Source: an uncultured Clostridia bacterium (lineage in GTDB: Bacteria; Bacillota; Clostridia; Oscillospirales; Acutalibacteraceae). Taken from it: DNA of 14,674 nucleotides. A program made the position numbers and the translations under genes. Positions 6,258 through 14,310 of this stretch are shown in pieces. The notes below the pieces were generated by a model. That model was not told the DNA's origin and ran no database searches. It was given only the letters and a program-made list of their open reading frames with translations. The stretch is from contig CAMGDK010000027.1 in assembly GCA_946042285.1 (NCBI GenBank), positions 1 through 14,674 on the forward strand. Direction: 5' to 3'. Position 1 is the first letter of the stretch. Every line of letters starts with the position of its first letter.

Positions 6258-7475
6258 ATGAAGGTTGCAGTAATGGGCTATGGTACAGTTGGCTCGGGTG
6301 TAGTTGAGGTAATTGAATCTCATAGAGAAATGATTAGAAAAAGAACCGCAGGCGGTAGCCTTGAGGTTGCTCATATTCTTGATTTAAGGGATTTCCCCGG
6401 TGATCCGCACGAGGCTCTTTTTACAAAGGATTTCAACGATATTTTAAACGACGACGAGGTTAAAATCGTTGCCGAAACAATGGGCGGTATTAATCCGGCA
6501 TTTGATTTCACGATGAAGCTTCTTAAGGCGGGAAAGAGCGTTGTTACATCAAACAAGGAGCTTGTTGCTCAAAGAGGACTTGAGCTTCTTCGTGCTGCCG
6601 AGGAGAGCGGCGCAAACTATCTTTTCGAGGCATCGGTAGGCGGCGGTATTCCGATTATCCGTCCGCTTGATCAGTGTCTTGCGGCAAATAATATTGAGGG
6701 CGTTGCCGGTATTCTTAACGGTACAACAAACTTTATACTCACAATGATGATTGAAAAGGGCATGGCGTTTGACGAGGCACTTAAGCTTGCACAGGATAAG
6801 GGCTATGCCGAAAAGGACCCGACAGCAGATGTTGAGGGCCACGATGCCTGCCGCAAGGTTTGCATACTTGCTTCACTTGCATTTGGTAAGCATGTATATC
6901 CTAATCAGGTTTTGACAGAGGGTATTACAAACATCACACTTGAGGATGTTTCATACATCAATTCAGTAGGCGGCGTAATTAAGCTTTTAGGTCAAATTAA
7001 ATATATCGACGAAAACTCAATCGCAGCATTTGTCAGCCCGGCAGTTGTATATCACGGCTCACAGCTTGCAAGCGTTAACGATGTTTTCAATGCAATTCTT
7101 GTTAGGGGCGACGCTGTCGGCGACGTTTGCTTCTACGGACCGGGAGCAGGTAAGCTTCCTACTGCATCAGCCGTTGTTGCTGATATTATCGACTGCGCAA
7201 AGCATACCGCAAGAAGAAAGATTTTCGGCTGGAGCGACGGCGCAGAGGACTATGTTGTTGATTACAGAAGCACGGTTAAAATGCCTTTCTATGTCAGGGC
7301 AAAAGCAAGCTGTGCCGATGTTAATTCTGCCTTCGCAGATGTTAAATACCTTTCAAGAAAGGGACAGCCGTCTGATGAGGTTGCTTTCATTACAGATGTA
7401 ATGACCGAAAACGAGCTTAAGGAAAAGCTTGGCGGAATTGATGTTATTAACATAATCAAGGTTACAAACTATTGA
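6258..7475 (+). CDS. hom: Homoserine dehydrogenase
   Basis: This 405-residue enzyme reduces L-aspartate 4-semialdehyde to L-homoserine with NAD(P)H, the branch point to threonine and methionine. The Rossmann fold opens with GYGTVGSG at residues 7-14. TSNKE (about 96-100), EASVGGGIPI, GILNGTTNFIL and EKDPTADVEGHDACRK (about 183-198) form the substrate and catalytic region. The YGPGAGKLPTASAVV stretch is typical of the family. About 60 residues after the catalytic domain (345-405) correspond to the ACT-like regulatory tail, which would allow feedback control by threonine. Length is normal for a monofunctional Gram-positive enzyme. AGGAGG (6247-6252) overlaps the stop codon of the ACT gene, so the two are coupled; lysC follows after 17 bases. 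Confidence 0.97.
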   Translation: MKVAVMGYGTVGSGVVEVIESHREMIRKRTAGGSLEVAHILDLRDFPGDPHEALFTKDFNDILNDDEVKIVAETMGGINPAFDFTMKLLKAGKSVVTSNKELVAQRGLELLRAAEESGANYLFEASVGGGIPIIRPLDQCLAANNIEGVAGILNGTTNFILTMMIEKGMAFDEALKLAQDKGYAEKDPTADVEGHDACRKVCILASLAFGKHVYPNQVLTEGITNITLEDVSYINSVGGVIKLLGQIKYIDENSIAAFVSPAVVYHGSQLASVNDVFNAILVRGDAVGDVCFYGPGAGKLPTASAVVADIIDCAKHTARRKIFGWSDGAEDYVVDYRSTVKMPFYVRAKASCADVNSAFADVKYLSRKGQPSDEVAFITDVMTENELKEKLGGIDVINIIKVTNY

Positions 7476-7492
7476 TCGGAGGATTATAAGCA

Positions 7493-8695
7493 ATGGGACT
7501 TATTGTTCAAAAGTTCGGCGGCTCATCAGTGGCTAACGCCGAGCGAGTAATGAATGTTGCCCGCATTGTTACCGACACCTACAAAAAGGGCAACGATGTA
7601 ATCGTTGTAGTATCGGCTCAGGGCGACACAACAGATGACTTAATCGAAAAGGCAAATGAGATAAATCCAAAGGCTGCTAAAAGAGAAATGGATCAGCTTC
7701 TCTGTGCAGGCGAGCAGATTTCCATTTCACTTCTTGCTATGGCGATTGAAAGTCTCGGCTTCCCTGTAATCAGTCTTTTAGGCTGGCAGGCAGGCTTCAA
7801 CACAAATTCAATTTACAGCAATGCAAGAATTAAGAACATCAAAACAAACAGACTTCAGGCTGAAATTGCAAAGCACAACATCGTTGTAGTAGCAGGTTTC
7901 CAGGGCATCAACCGTTACGACGACCTTACTACCCTCGGTAGAGGCGGCTCCGATACATCGGCAGTTGCTATCGCAGCAGCGCTTAAGGCTGACAGATGTC
8001 AGATTTTCACAGATGTTGAGGGTGTTTACACTGCCGATCCGAGAAAGGTAGATAACGCAAAGAAGCTCAAGGAAATCACTTATGACGAAATGCTTGAGCT
8101 TGCAACACTCGGCGCACAGGTTCTTAATAACCGCTCTGTTGAGATGGCAAAGAAATACGGAGTAGAGCTTGAGGTTCTCTCTTCACTTAATCCAATTCCG
8201 GGAACAATCGTTAAGGAGGTAGCAAAAATGGAAAAAATGCTTATTAGAGGTGTAACAAAGGATAAGGATGTTGCACTCGTTTCAATACTTAATTTACAGG
8301 ACACACCAGGCGTTGCTTTCAAAATTTTCTCAAAGCTCGCTTCAAAGAACATCAATGTTGACATTATTCTTCAGTCATTCGGCCGCGACGGCACAAAGGA
8401 TATTGTTTTCACTGTAAACAAGGAGAACGGTCCTGTTGCAGTTGAGCTTCTTAACGATATGCTCGACGACTGTAAGATTGTGTGCAACACAGAGGTTGCA
8501 AAGGTTTCAATCGTCGGTGCAGGCATGGAGTCGCATCCGGGCACAGCTTCAAAGATGTTTGAGGCTCTTTACGAGAGCAACATTAACATTCAAATGATTT
8601 CAACATCGGAGATTAAGATTTCCGTTGTTATCGATGCAGAGGCTGCTGACAGAGCAGTATCCGCAGTACACAAGGCATTTATCCCTAATGACTGA
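7493..8695 (+). CDS. lysC: Aspartokinase (aspartate kinase)
   Basis: This 400-residue enzyme phosphorylates L-aspartate to 4-phospho-L-aspartate, the first step to lysine, threonine and methionine. KFGGSS is at residues 7-12. VVVVSAQGDTTDDLI, the GFQGIN segment and GRGGSDTSAVAIA complete the amino-acid-kinase fold (about 1-245). Two ACT domains follow (about 250-325 and 330-400), the site of feedback inhibition. The length is that of lysine-sensitive aspartokinase II of Bacillus (408 residues), not of the bifunctional kinase-dehydrogenases. GGAGG at 7478-7482 supports the ATG. An internal ribosome-binding site and ATG at codon 246 suggest a separate beta subunit made of the ACT region. The gene is last in the operon with hom and ends at a strong hairpin. 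Aspartate-semialdehyde dehydrogenase, the enzyme between LysC and Hom, is not in the window. Confidence 0.97.
   Translation: MGLIVQKFGGSSVANAERVMNVARIVTDTYKKGNDVIVVVSAQGDTTDDLIEKANEINPKAAKREMDQLLCAGEQISISLLAMAIESLGFPVISLLGWQAGFNTNSIYSNARIKNIKTNRLQAEIAKHNIVVVAGFQGINRYDDLTTLGRGGSDTSAVAIAAALKADRCQIFTDVEGVYTADPRKVDNAKKLKEITYDEMLELATLGAQVLNNRSVEMAKKYGVELEVLSSLNPIPGTIVKEVAKMEKMLIRGVTKDKDVALVSILNLQDTPGVAFKIFSKLASKNINVDIILQSFGRDGTKDIVFTVNKENGPVAVELLNDMLDDCKIVCNTEVAKVSIVGAGMESHPGTASKMFEALYESNINIQMISTSEIKISVVIDAEAADRAVSAVHKAFIPND
8213..8230 (+). promoter_or_regulatory. Internal ribosome-binding site and start codon for an aspartokinase beta subunit
   Basis: AAGGAGGT (8213-8220) is followed 8 bases after the AGGAGG core by an ATG at 8228-8230, in frame as codon 246 of lysC. 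Translation from it would give 155 residues (8228-8695) covering just the two ACT domains. In B. subtilis aspartokinase II (LysC), the beta subunit is made the same way from an internal start at the equivalent position, giving an alpha2-beta2 enzyme. The site is seen; its use here is inference. Confidence 0.7.
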
Positions 8696-8730
8696 TTTTA
8701 GATTGTCAAAAACAGTCAAGAATACAAAAG

Positions 8731-8756
8731 CACCCTTGGGTTAATTCCCAAGGGTG
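8731..8756. terminator. Bidirectional terminator between lysC and nanA
   Basis: CACCCTTGGG (8731-8740) pairs perfectly with CCCAAGGGTG (8747-8756) around a TTAATT loop. A further G-T and A-T pair can extend it to 12 bp. The plus-strand tail is TTATACTTTC and the minus-strand tail is CTTTTGTATT, so it can end both the lysC and the nanA transcripts, which converge here. Confidence 0.88.
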
Positions 8757-8770
8757 TTATACTTTCATAT

Positions 8771-9670
8771 CTACTTTAATTCGTCAACAAATCTTTGAAT
8801 TTTATCTGCTATCGGCTTTGCCTCCTCGTAGCTTACAGGAAGAAATGGGCTTCTCGGCTGACCGCAGTCAATGCCGAATCTGATTGACATAACCTGCTTT
8901 GCAGCACCGTAAAGAGATGCGCACGAAAGTAAATCAAAAATACAATCGTTGATTTTGAATTGAAGAGCGACTGCTTCTTCGGTTTTGTTTTCCTTAATAA
9001 GCTCATCAAGCTTAACAAAAAGTTCGGGCATACAGCCGTATGTTCCGCCTATGCCTGCATCTGCACCCATGAGCCTTCCGCCTGTAAACTGCTCGTCGGA
9101 GCCGTTGAAGATTATGAAATCGTCGCCGACAGCCTGCCTGTATCTCTCCATAAGATAAACAGGCTCAGCAGAGTTTTTAACTCCGATTACCTTTGGATTT
9201 TCAGCCATTTGCGCAAGCATTTCGGGAGAAAGATTAAAAGCGGTAAGCTGCGGAATGTTGTAAATTATGAACGGTACATTCGTTGCATCAATTATTGAAT
9301 TCCAGTGCATTTTAACACTGCTCGGCGGAAGATGATAGTAAACGCACGGAACGGCACTGATGGCGTCTGCGCCGATTTCTTCTGCGTGCCTTGCAAGCTC
9401 AATGCTCTCCTTTGTAGATGCGCAACCAATGTGAACAATTACGGTAAAGTCATCACCGGCAGCCTCCTTAACTGCGGCAGCCACCTGCTTTCTTTCCTGC
9501 GTTGAAAGCAAAAAGCCTTCACCTGTTGAACCGCAGGCGTAAACGCCCTTAACGCCGAGCGACTTGTAGATTTTCACAAGCTGCTTCATTTTGCTTGTAT
9601 CAATATTATCATTTTTATCGTAGATTGCATTTAATGCGCAAAATACTCCGCGGAATTTGTCTAAATTCAT
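8771..9670 (-). CDS. nanA: N-acetylneuraminate lyase
   Basis: This 299-residue class I aldolase cleaves N-acetylneuraminate to N-acetylmannosamine and pyruvate. The DapA/NanA TIM barrel carries GSTGEG at 47-52, Y137 in YNIP and the Schiff-base K165 in VIGVKNS. With the start chosen here these have the same numbers as Y137 and K165 of the E. coli enzyme. GSDEQF at 190-195 fits the sugar-binding loop of NanA better than a dihydrodipicolinate synthase. The neighbouring nanE supports NanA over DapA. A longer frame reaches 9709, but GGTGAT (minus strand, 9675-9680) stands just before the ATG at 9670, and the nanA promoter lies within the extension. The gene is divergent from nanE and convergent with lysC. 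No signal peptide; cytoplasmic. Confidence 0.93.
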   Translation of the reverse strand: MNLDKFRGVFCALNAIYDKNDNIDTSKMKQLVKIYKSLGVKGVYACGSTGEGFLLSTQERKQVAAAVKEAAGDDFTVIVHIGCASTKESIELARHAEEIGADAISAVPCVYYHLPPSSVKMHWNSIIDATNVPFIIYNIPQLTAFNLSPEMLAQMAENPKVIGVKNSAEPVYLMERYRQAVGDDFIIFNGSDEQFTGGRLMGADAGIGGTYGCMPELFVKLDELIKENKTEEAVALQFKINDCIFDLLSCASLYGAAKQVMSIRFGIDCGQPRSPFLPVSYEEAKPIADKIQRFVDELK

Positions 9671-9687
9671 AATAATCACCCGATACA

Positions 9688-9716
9688 ATACTATCATTTT
9701 GATTTGCATTTTGCAA
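9688..9716 (-). promoter_or_regulatory. Predicted nanA promoter
   Basis: On the minus strand TTGCAA (9711-9716) and TAGTAT (9688-9693) are 17 bp apart, with an extended -10 TG just upstream (TGA-TAGTAT). The predicted start is near 9681, only a base or so before GGTGAT at 9675-9680, so the leader would be very short (about 11 bases). The -35 is part of a 13-bp palindrome. Confidence 0.55.
9704..9716. promoter_or_regulatory. 13-bp palindrome, candidate operator for nanA/nanE
   Basis: TTGCA (9704-9708) and TGCAA (9712-9716) form a perfect inverted repeat around TTT. It covers the nanA -35 and ends 3 bp before the nanE -35 (9720-9725), so one bound protein could affect both promoters. No regulator gene (NanR, RpiR type) is in the window to pair with it. 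Confidence 0.35.
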
Positions 9717-9719
9717 CAG

Positions 9720-9747
9720 TTGACGAAGTGTTTTTTTGTGATATAAT
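9720..9747 (+). promoter_or_regulatory. Predicted nanE promoter
   Basis: TTGACG (9720-9725) and a perfect TATAAT (9742-9747) are 16 bp apart, with an extended -10 TG at 9739-9740. A seven-T tract lies in the spacer. The predicted start is near 9754, about 28 bases before the ATG at 9782. It probably drives nanE and the following sbcD and sbcC. Confidence 0.65.
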
Positions 9748-9781
9748 AATTTTATTATACTAAACTGCTTAGGTGATTGAT

Positions 9782-10468
9782 ATGGATAATAAAGAAATAC
9801 TTAAAAAGATTAAGGGCGGTCTCATCGTTTCCTGTCAGGCACTTGCAAGTGAGCCGCTTCACGATAGCTACATAATGTCAAAAATGGCATGGGCTGCCTA
9901 CCTCGGCGGTGCTGTCGGAATAAGGGCAAACACTGTTGCGGATATAAAGGCAATTAAGGAAAGAGTTGACTTACCCGTTATCGGAATAATCAAGCAGGAT
10001 TATGACGACAGCGATGTTTATATTACGCCTACAATTAAGGAGGTTGACGCACTCGTTGATGTCGGCTGTGAGATTATTGCCATCGACGCTACAAGCCGTA
10101 AAAGACCTAACGGATTGAGCCTTGAGGAGTTCTTTGTCCCTGTTAGAGAGAAATATCCCAATCAGCTTTTCATGGCAGACACAAGCTGCTTTGAGGAGGG
10201 CAGGCTTGCACAGGAGTTAGGATTTGACCTTATCGGCACAACAATGGCAGGCTACACACCTTACACAAAGGGTACATCTCTTCCGGATTACACGCTTATG
10301 CAAAGATATGTTACACAGCTTAACACACCTGTTATTGCCGAGGGTGGAATTTGGTCACCCGACGAGCTGAAAAAAGCGATTGACATCGGAGTGCATGCGG
10401 CAGTTGTAGGCACTGCCATTACAAGACCTATGGATATTACAAAAAGATTTGTTGCGGCATTAGACTGA
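9782..10468 (+). CDS. nanE: N-acetylmannosamine-6-phosphate 2-epimerase
   Basis: This 228-residue TIM-barrel enzyme converts ManNAc-6-phosphate to GlcNAc-6-phosphate in sialic acid catabolism. Family signatures are GGLIVSCQALASEPLH at 12-27, GAVGIRAN at 43-50, IIKQDY with K71, IAIDAT at 99-104, IAEGGIW with E187, and VVGTAITRP near the C-terminus. K71 and E187 match the catalytic lysine and glutamate described for clostridial NanE. An in-frame GTG exists at 9773, but AGGTGAT at 9771-9777 fits the ATG at 9782. It is divergent from nanA; sbcD starts 20 bases after the stop. The kinase that makes its substrate (nanK) and the later nagA and nagB are not present here, so they must be elsewhere in the genome or shared with amino sugar metabolism. 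Confidence 0.95.
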   Translation: MDNKEILKKIKGGLIVSCQALASEPLHDSYIMSKMAWAAYLGGAVGIRANTVADIKAIKERVDLPVIGIIKQDYDDSDVYITPTIKEVDALVDVGCEIIAIDATSRKRPNGLSLEEFFVPVREKYPNQLFMADTSCFEEGRLAQELGFDLIGTTMAGYTPYTKGTSLPDYTLMQRYVTQLNTPVIAEGGIWSPDELKKAIDIGVHAAVVGTAITRPMDITKRFVAALD

Positions 10469-10488
10469 TTTGCCTATCGGAGATATTT

Positions 10489-11625
10489 ATGAGATTTGTT
10501 CATCTGTCAGACCTTCATATCGGAAAGCGTGTTAACGAGTTTTCAATGCTGGAGGATCAAAGATACATTTTTGCACAGATAATTGAAATAATCAGGAATA
10601 ATGATATTGACGCAGTGCTTATCGCCGGAGATGTTTATGACAGGTCCGTTCCAGGCGAGGAGGCAGTGCGCCTTTTTGAAGAATTTATTATAGGCTTAAC
10701 CAATTTAGGCAAAAAGATTTTCGTTATCAGCGGTAATCATGACAGCGCTCAAAGGCTGTCGTTTGCGCATGAGCTTATCAGCAAATCAGGTGTGTATATT
10801 TCACCTGCATACGACGGCTCGTCATTGCCTGTTACACTCACGGACGAATACGGAGAGGTTAATATCTACATGCTTCCGTTCATTAAGCCGTCAAGCGTTA
10901 AGAGCTGCTTTGCCGATGCACAGATTGAAAGCTTTGACGATGCAGTTAGATTTGCAATTAACCGGATGAATGTTGATGAGTCAAAGAGAAATATTATCCT
11001 TGCTCATCAGTTTGTTACAGGCTCGCAGACGAGCGACTCGGAGGAGAGGTCAATCGGTGGGCTTGATAATGTTGATGCTGACGCATTTGACGCGTTTGAT
11101 TATGTTGCGCTCGGTCACATTCACAAGCCGCAAAGGCTTTTGAGAGATACATTGAGATACAGCGGTACTCCGCTTAAGTATTCATTTTCAGAGGAGAACA
11201 ACAAAAATTCTGTCGTAGTTGTTGATTTTAAGGAAAAGGGAAGCATCGACATCAATCTTATTCCGCTTAAGCCTATTAGGGATATGAGAACCGTTAAGGG
11301 CAAGTATGAGGAAATCACACTTAAATCAAGCTATGACGGCTCAAATAGGGATGATTATATTCGTGTTGTGCTGACTGATGAAGATGATGTTATGGACGCT
11401 ATGGCAAGGCTTCGTGCCGTATATCCTAATATTATGAAGCTTGAGTACGACAACAAAAGAAGCTCTGCCGGCAGGGATTTTTCATTAGGTGAAAGAGTAG
11501 AGGATAAAACCGAAATTGAGCTTTTTACAGAGCTATATGAGCAACAAAACGGAATGTCAATGAATGAAAAGCAGCAGGAATTTGTTGAAAGGATTGTAAG
11601 CAGGCTTAAGGGGGATATGCAGTGA
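10489..11625 (+). CDS. sbcD: Exonuclease SbcCD, nuclease subunit SbcD
   Basis: This 378-residue metallophosphoesterase nuclease is the Mre11-type subunit of SbcCD, which cleaves hairpins and processes DNA ends. The metal-binding motifs are in order: D8 and H10 (LSDLHIG), D48 (IAGDVYDRS), N83 and H84 (SGNHD), H173 (ILAHQF), and H210 and H212 (LGHIHKPQ). The C-terminal capping and SbcC-binding region (about 270-378) is present and its length is normal. CGGAGA at 10478-10483 supports the ATG. It lies 20 bases after nanE with no terminator between, so cotranscription from the nanE promoter is likely, and its TGA overlaps the GTG start of sbcC. Confidence 0.96.
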   Translation: MRFVHLSDLHIGKRVNEFSMLEDQRYIFAQIIEIIRNNDIDAVLIAGDVYDRSVPGEEAVRLFEEFIIGLTNLGKKIFVISGNHDSAQRLSFAHELISKSGVYISPAYDGSSLPVTLTDEYGEVNIYMLPFIKPSSVKSCFADAQIESFDDAVRFAINRMNVDESKRNIILAHQFVTGSQTSDSEERSIGGLDNVDADAFDAFDYVALGHIHKPQRLLRDTLRYSGTPLKYSFSEENNKNSVVVVDFKEKGSIDINLIPLKPIRDMRTVKGKYEEITLKSSYDGSNRDDYIRVVLTDEDDVMDAMARLRAVYPNIMKLEYDNKRSSAGRDFSLGERVEDKTEIELFTELYEQQNGMSMNEKQQEFVERIVSRLKGDMQ

Positions 11626-14285
11626 GACCGATAAAAATTACAATGTCTGCATTCGGTGCCTACAAGGGCGTAACCGTTCTTGATATGGAAAGGCTCGGCT
11701 CGCAGGGTGTATATCTTATCACAGGTGAAACAGGTGCAGGTAAAACGACTGTTTTTGATGCGATTGTTTTTGCTCTGTACGGCTCGGCAAGCGGCGACAG
11801 TAGGGACGGCAAAATGATGCGCAGTATGTATGCCGATGAGAATACTCCGACATTCGTTGAAATGGAGTTTGAGGTTAAGGGCGAGAGGTACAGGATTAAA
11901 AGAAATCCCGAATACGAGCGACCGAAGCTTCGCGGCGAGGGTACCGTTACGGCACCTGCAAATGCCGAATTATATATGCCCGACGGCACTGTTTTTGACG
12001 GAAAATTAAAGGATGTCAACGATAAGATTAAGGAAATAATGTGCGTTGACAGAAATCAGTTTTGTAAAATAGCTATGCTTGCACAGGGTGATTTTCAAAG
12101 ATTTTTGCTCGACTCGACAGAGAAGAAGACAGAGCTTTTGCGACGACTTTTCTCAACAGAAATATTTGAGAGGCTTCAAAGCATACTCAAGGAGGAGTAT
12201 TTTGAGGCTGATGCAAAATGCAGGGATTTGTCAAAAAATATTGACACTTATCTGTCCTACATCAAATTTGACGAAATCGACACGCTTGAAATTGAGCTTG
12301 AAAACGCTCCTTCCCTTAAGGAAAAAAGAGAGGTTATTGATAGGCTTATCGAAAGAGATGCAAGCACTGCCGACAGGCTCAAAAAGCAGATTGACACGCT
12401 TGAAGCAGACGTCAATAAGGCAAATAACCTCCTTACGCTTGCTAACGATATTATCGAAAAGAAGAATAAAAAAGCAAAAATCGCAAATGAGCTTGAGCAA
12501 AAATCCAAAGAGCTTGAGGAGCTTAAATCCGCGTGCTTAAAGGCGAAAAGCAGGGAAGAGGAAAAAAGCGAGCTTCTCTCAAGGGTACATATTTACAGGC
12601 AGTCGCTCACTCAATATAAGGAGTCGGACGAAAAGAAAAAGCAGTATAGCGATTTAAAGACTGAGTTAGATAGAACACAAAATAATCTTGAGCTAAGCCA
12701 AAATCAGCTTAAGGAATTTAAAGAGGAATATGAGCGCTATAAAAATACCGACAGTGATTTGACAAAATCACAAGCAAACAGGGAAACGCTCGAAAAAGCA
12801 CTTGAGTACCTAAAAAGGTATTTGTCTGCCATTGATGAAAAGGAAACGCTTTCGAAACAGTTTGAGCAGGCGAAAAAAGAATATGCCGTTGCTGATGAAA
12901 GATATAATTCGGCGAGTGAAGCGTATTTCAATGAGCAGGCGGGATTTTTAGCAGTGGGACTTGAGGATGGCAAGCCCTGTCCTGTGTGCGGTTCAATTTC
13001 TCATCCGTCACCTGCAAGGCTGACAGAGCACGCTCCCGATAAAAAAACGGTCGATATGCTTAAAAGCAAAAGGGATGATGCTGATAAATGCAGGAATAAT
13101 TTGTCGGCAAAAATTACTGTTGTTAACGGCAAAATAGATACAAATTATAACGAGCTAAAGAGTCTTACAAAAAAGGAAGAGTTCTCAAATAAGGACCTTG
13201 AGGTTTATAAATCACACCTGCAAAAAATCAACGAAAAGATTGATTCTCTTGAAAACAATTTAAAGCGAAGGCTTGACCTTGATAAGCGTATTCCCGAATT
13301 GCAATTATCTATTGAAGCTCAAATCGATTCCGTAACTGATATTAGTATTGAGCTTGCAAAGCTCGACGCAGAGGTTAAGGCAATTAAGCTTGAGTTTGAA
13401 AATGAGGCTGAGGCGCTGAAGGAAATCTCAAATCTTGAGAATAATGCCGAAGCTATCCAAAAAGAAATAGATGAAGCTATAAATAAATACAATACCTGCA
13501 AGAGCAAGCTTGACGAGCTTAAGGGCAGAGAGTCGGAGCTTGCGCAGGAGCTTGAGAGCGTAAATGAGCAGGATACCGATTTAGAAAAGCTTACACAATC
13601 GTTAAATGAAATAACGAGGAGGAAGCAAACAGCCTTAGACGAGCATGTTAAGGTGTGCGGCAGATTGAGCAATAACCGTGATACTGCAAAGCTTATTGAC
13701 GATAGCAGCAGTAATATGATTGAGGCAGAGGAGGAAAGAGCGTGGAAAAAATCGCTGTCCGACACTGCTAACGGCAATATCAGCAATCACCACAAAATTA
13801 AGCTTGAGGCTTATGTTCTCGGTGAATATTTCAAGCGCGTATTGGGCAGGGCAAGCGCAAGGCTGATGGTTATGTCCGACAATCATTATGAGCTTGAAAT
13901 TCATAATGAGCCTGATAATATGAGGAGTCAGGCAGGACTTGAAATTGACGTTATTGACCATTACAACGGTACAAGAAGAAGCGTAAAAAGTCTTTCGGGC
14001 GGAGAAAAATTTATGGCATCGCTTTCTATTGCACTTGGATTGTCGGACGAGGTGCAGTCGTCGGCAGGCGGTGTACGGCTTGATGCAATGTTTGTAGATG
14101 AGGGCTTCGGCTCTCTTGACAGCAACACTCTTGAGCTTGCAATGAGAGCGCTGTCAGGTATTGCTCAAAGCAATAGGCTTGTAGGAATTATTTCTCATGT
14201 TGATGCCTTGAACGAGCGTATTGATAAGAAGATTGTTGTCAGGAAGGATGCAGTCGAGGGCAGTATTGCAAAAATAGTTGTGTAG
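11622..14285 (+). CDS. sbcC: Exonuclease SbcCD, ATPase subunit SbcC
   Basis: This 887-residue Rad50/SMC-like ATPase is the partner of SbcD. Walker A GETGAGKTT is at residues 35-43, and a Q-loop (LAQGDFQRFL) lies near 155. Two long coiled-coil arms rich in Lys, Glu and Leu (about 190-435 and 475-745) flank the zinc-hook CPVC at 453-456, through which two complexes join. The C-terminal lobe has the signature LSGGEK at 791-796 and Walker B with D826 and E827 in FVDEGFGSLD. It is shorter than the E. coli (1048) and B. subtilis (about 1130) proteins, with shorter arms but all motifs intact. The GTG start overlaps the sbcD stop (GTGA), and AAGGGGG at 11608-11614 is well placed. Confidence 0.96.
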   Translation: MRPIKITMSAFGAYKGVTVLDMERLGSQGVYLITGETGAGKTTVFDAIVFALYGSASGDSRDGKMMRSMYADENTPTFVEMEFEVKGERYRIKRNPEYERPKLRGEGTVTAPANAELYMPDGTVFDGKLKDVNDKIKEIMCVDRNQFCKIAMLAQGDFQRFLLDSTEKKTELLRRLFSTEIFERLQSILKEEYFEADAKCRDLSKNIDTYLSYIKFDEIDTLEIELENAPSLKEKREVIDRLIERDASTADRLKKQIDTLEADVNKANNLLTLANDIIEKKNKKAKIANELEQKSKELEELKSACLKAKSREEEKSELLSRVHIYRQSLTQYKESDEKKKQYSDLKTELDRTQNNLELSQNQLKEFKEEYERYKNTDSDLTKSQANRETLEKALEYLKRYLSAIDEKETLSKQFEQAKKEYAVADERYNSASEAYFNEQAGFLAVGLEDGKPCPVCGSISHPSPARLTEHAPDKKTVDMLKSKRDDADKCRNNLSAKITVVNGKIDTNYNELKSLTKKEEFSNKDLEVYKSHLQKINEKIDSLENNLKRRLDLDKRIPELQLSIEAQIDSVTDISIELAKLDAEVKAIKLEFENEAEALKEISNLENNAEAIQKEIDEAINKYNTCKSKLDELKGRESELAQELESVNEQDTDLEKLTQSLNEITRRKQTALDEHVKVCGRLSNNRDTAKLIDDSSSNMIEAEEERAWKKSLSDTANGNISNHHKIKLEAYVLGEYFKRVLGRASARLMVMSDNHYELEIHNEPDNMRSQAGLEIDVIDHYNGTRRSVKSLSGGEKFMASLSIALGLSDEVQSSAGGVRLDAMFVDEGFGSLDSNTLELAMRALSGIAQSNRLVGIISHVDALNERIDKKIVVRKDAVEGSIAKIVV

Positions 14286-14310
14286 TATTAAATGAATGTT
14301 GGTGATGAAA

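Noticed and set aside
7030..7401. 123-codon frame in another frame of hom
   Set aside because: It overlaps conserved hom sequence entirely and has no plausible start signal or family.
8771..9670. Dihydrodipicolinate synthase (dapA) next to lysC
   Set aside because: It is in the same superfamily and next to a lysine-pathway gene, but it is convergent with lysC, has NanA-like residues, and is paired with nanE.
13319..13786. 155-codon open frame on the minus strand
   Set aside because: It is the serine/leucine-rich shadow typical of DNA opposite a Glu/Lys-rich coiled coil, here sbcC.
10489..14285. SbcD/SbcC pair as an anti-phage nuclease-ATPase system
   Set aside because: All motifs and the gene order are those of ordinary SbcDC; no additional defence gene or mobile element is nearby.
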